Below are positions 1-8,100 of a stretch of DNA of 64,000 nucleotides, piece after piece. Every line of letters starts with the position of its first letter. The stretch's first letter is position 1. The DNA is taken from the NCBI RefSeq assembly GCF_001514235.1, contig NZ_KQ948925.1:62001-126000 (forward strand). The letters run 5' to 3'. The notes under the pieces were generated by a model, which had not been told where the DNA came from, ran no database searches, and saw only the letters and a program-made list of their open reading frames with translations. The position numbers and the translations under genes are program-made. This DNA is from Streptomyces caeruleatus (GTDB taxonomy: Bacteria > Actinomycetota > Actinomycetes > Streptomycetales > Streptomycetaceae).

Positions 1-1033
1 AGCTGCCCTGACCCTGGTAGCGCGGGGTGCGGGCGAACTCGCCGATGACGGCCACCTTCAGGCGCGAGGCCGGATCGATCGGCAGCAGAGCGCCGTCGTT
101 CTTGAGCAGCACCGCTCCCGCTCGGGCAGCCTCGCGGGCCAGCTCGTGGTGGGCGTCCACGTCCCACCCGTCGAAGTGCGGGGCCCGGTCGACCCGTTCC
201 TGGAGCTGAAGCAGACGGGCGGCTGCCGTGGCCACGGCCTCCCGGTCGAGGCGGCCTTCCTCGACTGCCGCTGTGATCTGATCGTCGGTGCCGTTCGGCG
301 GCATCTGCAGGTCCAGGCCTGCCGCCAGGGAGGCCACCCGGTCGTCGACGGCTCCCCAGTCGGACATCACCAGTCCGTCGAAGCCCCACTCCTCGCGCAG
401 CACTTGGGTGAGCAGCCACGGGTGCTCGCTGGCGGGCACGCCGTTGACGCGGTTGTAGGAACTCATCACGGCGTACGGCTTCGCCTCGCGCACGATGTGC
501 TCGAACGCTGGCAGATACAACTCGCGCAGGGTGCGCTCGTCGACATCGGCGCTGACCCGCATCCGGTCGGTCTCCTGGTTGTTGACGGCGAAGTGCTTGA
601 GGCAGGCACCGACGCCCAACGACTGGATCCCGTCGACGACCGCGGCACCCATGACGCCGCTGACGTGCGGGTCCTCCGAGAAGTACTCGAAGTTGCGCCC
701 ACACAGAGGGCTGCGCTTGATATTCACGCCGGGGCCCAGGACGACATCCACCTTGAGGGCACATGCCTCCCGCGCCACAGCCGCGCCGATCCGGCGGACC
801 AGGTCGGGGTCCCAGCTGGACCCCATGGTGACCGCGGGCGGGTAGCAGGTGGCAGGGGCGCTGGGCGCGAACAGGCTGCCGTCCTCGATGGTGCGCCGGA
901 GCCCGTGGGGACCGTCCGAGACGTTGAGGGCGCGCACGACGTCACGTACGGGGGCGGTGGACCAGGCCGTTCCGCCCGAGGTGAGGGAGGCCTGCTCGTT
1001 GAGGCTGAGGTGGGCGAGTTGCTCGGAAGTCAT
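1..1033 (-). CDS. Glycoside hydrolase family 3 beta-glucosidase (partial, C-terminus off window)
   Basis: The protein starts MTSEQLAHLSLNEQASL and is read leftward, with no stop before the window edge. It shows the GH3 N-terminal TIM-barrel landmarks: a SDGPHGLR segment, LKHFAVNNQETDR (the conserved KH with H(F)A), and MSDWGAVDD, whose Asp is the usual GH3 nucleophile. The ATG at 1033 follows an AGGA five bases upstream. GH3 enzymes release terminal beta-glucose from oligosaccharides or glycosides. It lies 126 bp downstream of a serine hydrolase on the same strand and may be co-transcribed with it. No signal peptide is visible, so a cytoplasmic role on imported glycosides is inferred. The C-terminal domain cannot be seen. 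Confidence 0.9.
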   Translation of the reverse strand, partial: MTSEQLAHLSLNEQASLTSGGTAWSTAPVRDVVRALNVSDGPHGLRRTIEDGSLFAPSAPATCYPPAVTMGSSWDPDLVRRIGAAVAREACALKVDVVLGPGVNIKRSPLCGRNFEYFSEDPHVSGVMGAAVVDGIQSLGVGACLKHFAVNNQETDRMRVSADVDERTLRELYLPAFEHIVREAKPYAVMSSYNRVNGVPASEHPWLLTQVLREEWGFDGLVMSDWGAVDDRVASLAAGLDLQMPPNGTDDQITAAVEEGRLDREAVATAAARLLQLQERVDRAPHFDGWDVDAHHELAREAARAGAVLLKNDGALLPIDPASRLKVAVIGEFARTPRYQGQGS

Positions 1034-1159
1034 GTCGTTCCTGTTCGGTGCGGTATTGCACGTCTGCTCGGTTCGCGGCGCTGAATGTCTTGAGTGTCCG
1101 GTCGGGCGCAATGCGCCGGGCGCCGGGAAGGTCACTGGGTGGTGTCCGGCAGGTCGATG

Positions 1160-2311
1160 TCACTCCCCCTGGGCCACGGAGGACTCGATCGCGATGTGCC
1201 GTTCGTGGTCGGCCAGGACGTCGCGGTCCATCCCGCTGGTCAGCAGGCAGAAGGACAAGCCGGTCTCAGGGTCGGCCCAGGCGGACTGCCCGCCGGCTCC
1301 TCCATGGCCGAACCCCCGTTCGGACGTGCATCCACCGAACGGCCTCATGGGCAGGGCGGCTTCGCGCGACGGAATCCTCAGCTCGGTGCCGTCGTCCGGG
1401 CCGGAGATGATCAGGCCGATGCTCCGGTTCGCCCTCGCGCCCGCACGGACCGGATCGGGGAAGTCGTTGCGGATCCGCCCGGTGGCGTCGGCCAGCACGT
1501 CGGGCCGCCACAGCTCTGTCGAGTTCCAGAGGAGCTCCTGGTAGAAGAGGGCAACGCTGGCCGCGTCCGCGAAGGCGTTCGCGCCGGGCACGCCGGCCGC
1601 GACCAGCTCCGGGTCGTTGGCGACGGCCTGCACGTTCGCCTCGTTCGCCTCCAGAACCGCCTCGTCGACCGGGCGCCCGAGCAGCGCTTCGAGTGTGTCG
1701 ATGGGGTGCTTGCCGGTCGCGGTGACCTTCTTGAGGTCGCCCTGCCGCCCCTCAGGCACGCCCAGCTCGAGTCGCATGAGCCCCAGCGGGTCCAGCACCC
1801 GGCCACGCAACGCCTCGCGGTAGTCCTGACCCGTCACCCGGTGCACCAGTTCCGCGAGCACCCAATGGGCGGAGAAGGCGTGGTACTCGTAACGGCTGCC
1901 CGGCTCCCAGTCCAGTTTCCAGTCGGCCATGCACGCCGCCCGCGCCTCGCGGTCGACGACCGCGGCACGGTCGATGACGCCCTGAGGGAGCCCGCAGGTG
2001 TGCAGGAGCACCTGCTCAACGGTGATGGCGTCCTTGCCGTGCGCGGCGAACTCGGGCCACACCTCCGCGACCCGGGTCTCCAGGCCGAGCAGCCCTTCCC
2101 CGAGCAGCTGCCACACCAGCGAGGCCATGATCGGCTTGGTGGCCGAGAACAGACAGAACCGGTCGGACTCCTTGGCATCGCCGAACGACTCGAACGCCAG
2201 GATCTCGTTGTGCCGGGCCACCGCGAACTGGACCGCCGGCCAGACGCCGTCGTCGACGGCAGCCTGGATTCGCGTACGCACCGCCGTGAGGGACGGACTC
2301 GTCGAGGTCAT
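1160..2311 (-). CDS. Serine hydrolase of the beta-lactamase class C / EstB-like family (copy A)
   Basis: 383 aa from the ATG at 2311; a longer in-frame ORF extends upstream but its sequence is not family-like. The SxxK motif is S56-A-T-K59, a YEYH segment lies near the middle, and a HGGAGGQ-type third motif lies near the C-terminus. These mark the penicillin-binding-like fold shared by class C beta-lactamases and family VIII esterases. No signal peptide is visible, so an intracellular esterase acting on an acylated glycoside is more likely than a lactamase; this is inferred from the glycosidase neighbours. A paralogue lies at 10587-11744 and shares the stretch GLSFCLLTSGMDRDV. A palindromic LacI-type site lies about 113 bp upstream of the start. 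Confidence 0.85.
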   Translation of the reverse strand: MTSTSPSLTAVRTRIQAAVDDGVWPAVQFAVARHNEILAFESFGDAKESDRFCLFSATKPIMASLVWQLLGEGLLGLETRVAEVWPEFAAHGKDAITVEQVLLHTCGLPQGVIDRAAVVDREARAACMADWKLDWEPGSRYEYHAFSAHWVLAELVHRVTGQDYREALRGRVLDPLGLMRLELGVPEGRQGDLKKVTATGKHPIDTLEALLGRPVDEAVLEANEANVQAVANDPELVAAGVPGANAFADAASVALFYQELLWNSTELWRPDVLADATGRIRNDFPDPVRAGARANRSIGLIISGPDDGTELRIPSREAALPMRPFGGCTSERGFGHGGAGGQSAWADPETGLSFCLLTSGMDRDVLADHERHIAIESSVAQGE

Positions 2312-2423
2312 GGTGTGGCTATTCCTTGCGTGGGCGGTCAGTGACGTCACGGGGCCGCGCCGACGCCGCGAGCCCGACCTCGCGGCGCAGAAGCCGCCTC
2401 GACACGCGCTCTCCCGCCAGCGA

Positions 2424-2437
2424 ATGAATCGATTCAT
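2424..2437. promoter_or_regulatory. Perfect 14-bp palindrome, LacI-type operator
   Basis: ATGAATCGATTCAT is a perfect palindrome with the central CG step typical of LacI/GalR-family operators (TGNAANCGNTTNCA type). It lies about 113 bp upstream of serine hydrolase copy A, in A/T-richer DNA than its surroundings. The LacI-family regulator at 9193-10188 is the obvious candidate ligand, but this is inference. Confidence 0.6.
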
Positions 2438-2581
2438 ATCGATCGACGAAGAACGCCGACGCAGCGAGCGCATCACCCCAAGCCCTTCGAGGCCACCGCT
2501 CCGCCCCCGACGCCCGGTACGACACCGACGCGAGGCGAATGACGGGGAGGGAGCGGTTACCATCGTCACTGATACGAACAA

Positions 2582-3006
2582 GTGAAACGTATGAGTACCG
2601 TAAGCCGCCGTACCTGCCCGGCACAAGAGGCCGGGTCCGCCAATCTGAGCTGGGCCAGGACCGCGGATCGCGTCACGGTGATCGCGGCGGGCCTGCTGTC
2701 CCTCGGCGTCGCGCCGACCGGGCGCCGCGGCCGCCGAACGGCATGCCCCGCCATCGCGGCGAGCACGCAGATCGCGTGAGGCCCTTCGTCATCGGCGCCA
2801 CGGCCCTGTTCTCCGTTTCCTGGGGCGGTTCCCCCGGTGGGCGCAGCCTGTCCGAGATGTTCGTCCGGATCGGCCAGGCGATCGGGCCTGTCGTCGCGGG
2901 CCGGCTGATGGCGCTCACCGGCGGGTACCGCGGCATTCGGGTGCTCTCGCTGATCGCGCCCTCGCCCGAGCCACCGCCGTCCTCCGGGGGCAGGAACGTC
3001 AGATGA
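2582..3006 (+). pseudogene. Remnant of an MFS transporter gene
   Basis: Two short stretches in different frames resemble pieces of a major facilitator: DRVTVIAAGLLSLGVAPT near 2660-2720, and GQAIGPVVAGRLMALTGGYRG near 2870-2935. The second matches the GxxxGPxxAG loop-helix pattern of MFS C-terminal halves. Stops and frame changes separate them, and no full helix set remains. The residue is probably a transporter deleted from the sugar cluster. The identification rests on short motifs only. Confidence 0.4.
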
Positions 3007-3068
3007 CGGGCAGGGGGCCGACCGCCGCCCCGGCACGCGTCCGTCGGCGATCCAGCACGAGCCGGCCG

Positions 3069-3755
3069 TCAGTAGGTCGCCCTGCCTCCGCTGATGTCGT
3101 ACACCGCGCCGGTGGAGAAGCTGACGCGGTCCGACGCGAGGAAGGCCACGAGTTCGGCCACTTCCTCAGGGCGTCCGATCCGCTTCATAGGAATGAGTCC
3201 GGTGATGTGGTCCAGCACCGCGGGGGCCGTGGAGGCGTTCATGGGAGTCGCGATGACGGCGGGCGTGATGACGTTCACGAGGACACCGCTGGTCGCGAGT
3301 TCCTTGCCCGCGGACTTGGTCAGGGCGATCACAGCCGCCTTGGACGCGGAGTAGACCGACAGGTTGGGGTTGCCGTCCTTGCCGGCCATGCTGGCGAAGT
3401 TGACGACCCGGCCCCAGCCGCGCTCGCGCATTCCGGGCACGAAGGCCCTCATGGTGTTGACGGTCCCGAGGACATTGACGTCGAGGACGCGATGCCACTG
3501 TTCGGGTGTGGTGTCGAGGAGCGGCGCGTTCGGTCCGACGATGCCGGCCGAGTTCACCAGGATGTCCACGGGCCCCAGCTCCGCGGCCAGCCGGCTCAGC
3601 GTCGCCGCGTCCGTCACATCCCCTGCGACATCCGCGCCGGCCAGGTCGAGCGTGGTCACCTTGACCCCCTCGCTCCGCAGTCGTTCGGCCGCAGCGGCTC
3701 CCAGGCCGCTGGCTCCGCCGGTGACGAGAGCGGTTCTGGCCTGGATGCTCGTCAT
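3069..3755 (-). CDS. SDR-family dehydrogenase, probable 2-keto-3-deoxy-sugar-acid 4-dehydrogenase
   Basis: 228 aa. The start at 3755 is chosen because GAGGAGAG sits just before that ATG; a start at 3773 would have no such site. The classical SDR signature is complete: TGGASGLG (NAD(P) binding), NSAG, the catalytic Ser in NFASMAG, YSASK, and a C-terminal GAVYDISGG. It lies 39 bp downstream of the sugar-acid dehydratase on the same strand. In the diketo branch of L-rhamnose/L-fucose oxidation, an SDR oxidises C4 of the 2-keto-3-deoxy acid to a 2,4-diketo acid, which a FAH-family hydrolase then cleaves. Such a hydrolase is encoded at 7231-8091. Substrate assignment is inferred from context; the SDR call is secure. 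Confidence 0.8.
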   Translation of the reverse strand: MTSIQARTALVTGGASGLGAAAAERLRSEGVKVTTLDLAGADVAGDVTDAATLSRLAAELGPVDILVNSAGIVGPNAPLLDTTPEQWHRVLDVNVLGTVNTMRAFVPGMRERGWGRVVNFASMAGKDGNPNLSVYSASKAAVIALTKSAGKELATSGVLVNVITPAVIATPMNASTAPAVLDHITGLIPMKRIGRPEEVAELVAFLASDRVSFSTGAVYDISGGRATY

Positions 3756-3794
3756 CTCTCTCCTCTTGGTCATCTGTGGGAAGCCGAGGCCTGG

Positions 3795-5507
3795 TCAGTG
3801 GGATTCGCGGCTGACCCCGGAGCCGCTGGAGCCGACGAGGAAGTCGAGATCGGCGCCGGTGTGGGCCTGTTGGACGTGGTCGACGTAAAGGCGTTCCCAG
3901 CCCCGCTTCGGGTTGGCGAAGCCGTCGAGCGTGGACTTGTTGGGGGTGCGGCGGGCGAGTTCGTCCGCCGGTACGTCGACGTCGATCCGGCGGGCCTTGA
4001 CGTCGAGGCTGACGATGTCCCCGGTGCGCACGAGGGCGAGCGGTCCGCCGGCCGCCGCCTCGGGTGCCACGTGCAGCACCACCGTGCCGTACGCGGTTCC
4101 GCTCATCCGGCCGTCGCAGATCCGCACCATGTCCCGTACCCCCTGCTCCAGCAGCTTCTTCGGGAGGGGCATGTTGGAGACCTCGGGCATGCCCGGATAC
4201 CCCTTGGGCCCGCAGCCACGCAGGACGAGCACCGAGTCCGCGTCGACCTCCAGGTCGGGGTCGTCGATCCGGGCGTGGAAGTCCTCGATGGAGTCGAAGA
4301 CGGCGGCCCGGCCACGGTGCTCAAGGAGGTGCGGGGAGGCGGCGGCGGGTTTGATGAGAGCGCCGTCGGGGGCGAGGTTGCCGCGTAGCACGGCGATGCC
4401 CCCTTCGGCGACGAGCGGCTGCTCGCGCGGGCGGATGACGTCGGCGTCCCACACTGCGGCGCCGTCGAGATGTTCGACGAGCGGCCTGCCGGTGACGGTG
4501 AGCGCGTCCGGGTCGAGGAGATCACGCACTTCGTGCAGGACCGCGAGAAGACCGCCGGCGCGGTGGAAGTCCTCCATGAGGAACCGGCCGGCCGGCTGGA
4601 GGTCGACCAGGACCGGGACCCGCGAGCCGATGCGGTCGAAGTGGTCGAGGCAGAGGTCGACGCCGAGCCGGCCGGCGATGGCCAGGAGGTGGACGACGGC
4701 GTTGGTGGATCCCCCGACGGCGGCCAGGGCGACGATCGCGTTGTGGAAGGACGCCTTGGTCAGGAAGGTACCGGGACGGCGGTCGGCGCCGACCATCTCG
4801 ACGGCGAGTCGGCCCGTCTCGTGGGCGGCCTGCAGAAGGCGGCTGTCGGGCGCGGGGGTTCCGGCCACGCCCGGTACGACGGTGCCGAGGGCCTCGGCGA
4901 CCAGGGCCATGGTGGAGGCGGTGCCCATGGTGTTGCAGTGGCCACGGCTGCGAATCATCGCCGACTCGGAGCTGGTGAAGTCCGCCTGGCTGAGCGTGCC
5001 GCCGCGGACTTCCTCGGACAGCCTCCAGACATCGGTACCGCAGCCGAGCGACTTGCCGCGGAAGGAACCGTTCAGCATCGGCCCGCCAGGCACGACGACC
5101 GCGGGCAGGTCGACCGATGCCGCGGCCATCAGCAGCGACGGGATCGTCTTGTCGCAGCCGCCCAGCAGCACCACGCCGTCCACGGGGTTGGCCCGCAGCA
5201 TCTCCTCCGTGGCCATCGCCGCCATGTTCCGCCACAGCATCGCGGTGGGCCGCACATTCGTCTCCCCCAGCGACACCACGGGCAGATCCAGCGGGATCCC
5301 GCCCGCCTCGTACACACCGTTGCGCACCGAGGCCGCCACCTCGTTCAGGTGCGCGTTGCAGGGTGTCAGGTCGGACGCGGTGTTGGCGATGGCGATCTGA
5401 GGGCGGCCGGTGAAGGCGTCGTCCGGTACACCGCGGCGCATCCATGCCCGGTGGATGTAGGCGTTGCGATCCTGCCCCGCGTACCACTGCGCGCTGCGAA
5501 GCTTCAC
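3795..5507 (-). CDS. IlvD/Edd-family sugar-acid dehydratase
   Basis: 570 aa from a GTG at 5507, preceded by AAGAGG five bases away. An upstream ATG at 5558 would overlap the divergent iclR start. The N-terminus LRSAQWYAGQDRN resembles sugar-acid (arabinonate/xylonate-type) dehydratases more than IlvD itself. The three Fe-S ligand cysteines are placed as expected: C50 (LTPCNAH), C118 (GGCDKT) and C191 (RGHCNTMG). The C-terminal CDGRMSGTAYGT is also typical. The reaction is dehydration of an aldonate to 2-keto-3-deoxyaldonate. With the SDR, FAH and rhamnosidase genes nearby, L-rhamnonate or L-fuconate is the likely substrate. That is inference, since most known L-rhamnonate dehydratases belong to the enolase superfamily. 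Confidence 0.85.
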   Translation of the reverse strand: MKLRSAQWYAGQDRNAYIHRAWMRRGVPDDAFTGRPQIAIANTASDLTPCNAHLNEVAASVRNGVYEAGGIPLDLPVVSLGETNVRPTAMLWRNMAAMATEEMLRANPVDGVVLLGGCDKTIPSLLMAAASVDLPAVVVPGGPMLNGSFRGKSLGCGTDVWRLSEEVRGGTLSQADFTSSESAMIRSRGHCNTMGTASTMALVAEALGTVVPGVAGTPAPDSRLLQAAHETGRLAVEMVGADRRPGTFLTKASFHNAIVALAAVGGSTNAVVHLLAIAGRLGVDLCLDHFDRIGSRVPVLVDLQPAGRFLMEDFHRAGGLLAVLHEVRDLLDPDALTVTGRPLVEHLDGAAVWDADVIRPREQPLVAEGGIAVLRGNLAPDGALIKPAAASPHLLEHRGRAAVFDSIEDFHARIDDPDLEVDADSVLVLRGCGPKGYPGMPEVSNMPLPKKLLEQGVRDMVRICDGRMSGTAYGTVVLHVAPEAAAGGPLALVRTGDIVSLDVKARRIDVDVPADELARRTPNKSTLDGFANPKRGWERLYVDHVQQAHTGADLDFLVGSSGSGVSRESH

Positions 5508-5556
5508 CCGTACCTCTTTCCAATAGTCGGTACGCCGGTCTAATGTTTGGAACGCC

Positions 5557-6402
5557 ATGGACAATACGCAGACGTACGACGGACCGAAAGCCCCCGGCGG
5601 CAAGAAGAGCGAGTCCATGACGGTCCGCTCAACCGAGGCCGACAGCAAGGGGCTTGTGGGATCCGACCGGGTGCTCGCCGTGCTCAAGGAGCTCGCGCGT
5701 TATCCGGACGGAGTGGGCTTGGAGGAGCTGACACAGGTGATCGCCAGCCCCAAGCCGACCGTGCATCGTGCCCTGCAGTCGCTGCGCCGGGCAGGCCTGG
5801 CCGACCAGGACGGACGAGGGCACTATCTGCTCGGGGACGAGTTCCTGCGCATGGCCTTCGCGCACCACGAAGCACGCCCCGACCACGTGCGCGTCCACCC
5901 CGTTCTGGAGGCTCTGGCCGAACGGTTCGGGGAGACCGCGCACTACGCGGTGCTCGACGGCCACGAGGTCGTCTACCGTGCCAAGGTCGACCCGCCCACC
6001 GGCGCCGTCCGCCTGACCTCGACCGTCGGGGGCCGCAACCCCGCGCACGCCACCGGAGTCGGAAAGCTGCTGCTCGCCCACGAGCTGCGCACCGTCCATG
6101 ACGTCGAGGCCTGGATCGGCGACGGTGCGCTGGAGCGGCGGACCCCGCGGACCCACTGCACCGCAGCTGAGCTGCATGAGGAGTTCGAGGCCATCCGGGA
6201 GCACGGCTACGCCCTGGACGACCAGGAGAACGAACCCGGCGTCAACTGCCTGGCCCTGCCTTTGTACGCAACCTCGGCGAACACCCCGTCCGGTGCGGTG
6301 AGCGTCAGCGCGCTGACCTACCGCACCCCGCTGAGCACACTGGTCGACGCGTACGCCGACATCCGTTCCCTGCTCGGCCCGTTGGGAGAACCACTCCGGT
6401 GA
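5557..6402 (+). CDS. IclR-family transcriptional regulator
   Basis: 281 aa from ATG 5557; an alternative ATG at 5617 gives a more typical 261 aa. An N-terminal winged helix (SDRVLAVLKELARY then SPKPTVHRALQSLRRAGL) is followed by an IclR effector domain with GRNPAHATGVGKLLLAH, a conserved hallmark, and DDQENEPGVNCLALP. It is divergent from the dehydratase, with only about 50-110 bp between starts, so it probably controls both that gene and the lactonase/FAH/dehydrogenase genes that follow it. Its stop overlaps the start of the lactonase pseudogene. IclR proteins often regulate sugar-acid and aromatic catabolism in response to pathway acids. Confidence 0.88.
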   Translation: MDNTQTYDGPKAPGGKKSESMTVRSTEADSKGLVGSDRVLAVLKELARYPDGVGLEELTQVIASPKPTVHRALQSLRRAGLADQDGRGHYLLGDEFLRMAFAHHEARPDHVRVHPVLEALAERFGETAHYAVLDGHEVVYRAKVDPPTGAVRLTSTVGGRNPAHATGVGKLLLAHELRTVHDVEAWIGDGALERRTPRTHCTAAELHEEFEAIREHGYALDDQENEPGVNCLALPLYATSANTPSGAVSVSALTYRTPLSTLVDAYADIRSLLGPLGEPLR

Positions 6403-7226
6403 CCGCACCGCGACTCACCGCCGCAAGCACCGAGGCGTTCCGGCTCGCCGAGGGGCCGGTCTGGGACCCCGTCCGGCGACGCCTGCTCTGGGTCGACATG
6501 CACGCCGGTCAGGTCCTCGAAAGCTCCCTCGACGACACGGGCAGTATCACCGTCGTCCGGCGTCACGCCTTCGACTCGATGGTCGGGGCGGTCATCGTCG
6601 CCGAGGCCGGCACACTGCTCGTCGCCGCTCAGGAGCATCTGATCGTCATCGAAACCGACGGCACCCGCCATGAGGGCGCCCGTATCGTGCCGTCCGGCGC
6701 CGGACGGCGTCTGAACGACGGATCCACCGACCCGTCGGGGCGCTTCGTCGGCGGCACCTTGAGCCTCGACGGCCCTCACGGCACGAGGCACTCGTCCGTC
6801 TGGAGACCGACAGCCGGATCATGGCAATCGACACCGACGCCCGTAACGGCACCGACCGCCGTGTCCACCTGCGCATCAAGCACGACTACCCGACGGCATC
6901 GCCCTGGACACGGAAGAACACCTCTGGGTCGCGGTGCGGGGCGCGGGGGAAGTCGGCCGCTACTCCCCCACGGGCCCGCTCACCGCGCGCCCTCCCGTAC
7001 CGGCACCGCACACCTCGTCCGTCGCCTTCGCCGGTGACGACATGCGCACACACTCGTGATCACCACCGCCACCGCCGGACGGACCGACGTCCAGCGGTGC
7101 CAACACCCGGACTCGGGACACCTGTTCACGACGCGCGCGGAGGTGCCTGGCACGCCCGTGCCCCCCATGGTCGGGCCGCCCGGTCCGGCTCCATGCCTGA
7201 ACTGCCCTGCCCACCCTGGAGATTGA
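6399..7226 (+). pseudogene. SMP-30/gluconolactonase-type sugar lactonase, frameshifted and internally deleted
   Basis: The first 130 residues are a normal SMP-30 start: FRLAEGPVWDP, LLWVDMHAGQV, RRLNDGSTDPSGRFVGGTL. The frame then breaks near 6785. ALVRLETDSRIMAIDTDA continues in a second frame, DGIALDTEEHLWVAV in a third (from about 6890), and TLVITTATAGRTDV after another break near 7032. About 25-30 residues around the usual SNGLDWSPD segment are also missing. The gene overlaps iclR by four bases, as expected for a former operon member. Its job would be to open the sugar lactone made by the dehydrogenase. Because several lesions are present, simple sequencing error is unlikely. Confidence 0.85.
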
Positions 7227-7230
7227 GCCC

Positions 7231-8091
7231 ATGCACCTCATGCGCATCGGCGCCCTCGGCGCCGAGAAGCCTGTCGCCCGCCTCGACGACGACACGTACG
7301 TCGACCTCTCCGACGTCGTCACCGACTTCGACGAGACGTTCTTCGGGTCCGGCGGTCTCGACCGCGTACGGCCCATCGTGGCCGAACGCGCGGCGGCGGG
7401 GCAGGTGTCCCGCTTCACCGGAGAACGTGTCGGTGCCCCCATCGCCCGCCCGCACCAGATCCTGTGCATCGGCCTCAACTACCGAGACCACGCCGCGGAA
7501 TCCGGCATGGCGGTACCGGACGAGCCGATCCTGTTCACGAAATCGCCCAACACCCTTGTCGGTCCCGACGACGATGTGCGCATCCCCCGCGGGGCCACCA
7601 AGCCGGACTGGGAGGTCGAACTCGGCATCGTCATCGCCAAGCGCACCAGCTACCTGAATTCGGTGGAGGAGGCCCATGACGCCATCGCCGGGTACGTCGT
7701 CGTCAACGACGTCAGCGAGCGCGCCTTCCAGCTGGAGCGCGGCGGGCAGTGGGCCAAGGGCAAGTCCGCGGAGACCTTCAATCCGGCCGGGCCCTGGCTC
7801 GCGACCACCGAGGAGATCGACGACGTCCTCGCCCTCGACATGTGGCTCGACGTCAACGGCGTGCGCCGGCAGACCGGCAACACCAAGACGATGATCTTCG
7901 ACCCGTACTTCATCGTGCACTACCTGAGCCAGTTCCTGGTACTGGAGCCGGGCGACCTCATCAACACCGGTACCCCGCCCGGCGTCGGCATGGGCTTCAC
8001 CCCGCCCGTGTGGCTCAGGGCCGGCGACGTGATGGAGCTCGGGATCAGCGGCCTCGGAACACAGCGCCAGCACGTCCTCGGGCCTCGGTGA
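7231..8091 (+). CDS. FAH-family hydrolase, probable 2,4-diketo-3-deoxy-L-sugar-acid hydrolase
   Basis: 286 aa. The fumarylacetoacetate hydrolase C-terminal domain begins near residue 75: ILCIGLNYRDHAAE, then EPILFTKSPNTLVGP. It continues with KPDWEVELGIVIAK (Glu metal ligands), VVNDVSERAFQ, KGKSAETFNPAGPWL and NTGTPPGVG. The KGKSxxTFxPxGP segment is typical of members that split 2,4-diketo acids, acylpyruvates or 2,4-diketo-3-deoxyrhamnonate. A GGAG site overlaps the end of the lactonase wreck nine bases ahead of the ATG. The expected products from a 6-deoxyhexonate are pyruvate and lactate. The family is certain; the substrate is inferred from neighbours. Confidence 0.87.
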   Translation: MHLMRIGALGAEKPVARLDDDTYVDLSDVVTDFDETFFGSGGLDRVRPIVAERAAAGQVSRFTGERVGAPIARPHQILCIGLNYRDHAAESGMAVPDEPILFTKSPNTLVGPDDDVRIPRGATKPDWEVELGIVIAKRTSYLNSVEEAHDAIAGYVVVNDVSERAFQLERGGQWAKGKSAETFNPAGPWLATTEEIDDVLALDMWLDVNGVRRQTGNTKTMIFDPYFIVHYLSQFLVLEPGDLINTGTPPGVGMGFTPPVWLRAGDVMELGISGLGTQRQHVLGPR

Positions 8092-8100
8092 GCGGGAGCC

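Noticed and set aside
3003..4388. 461-codon plus-strand open frame
   Set aside because: It is antisense to the SDR and dehydratase, has Gly/Arg/His-rich composition with no domain, and is a shadow of high-GC coding on the other strand.
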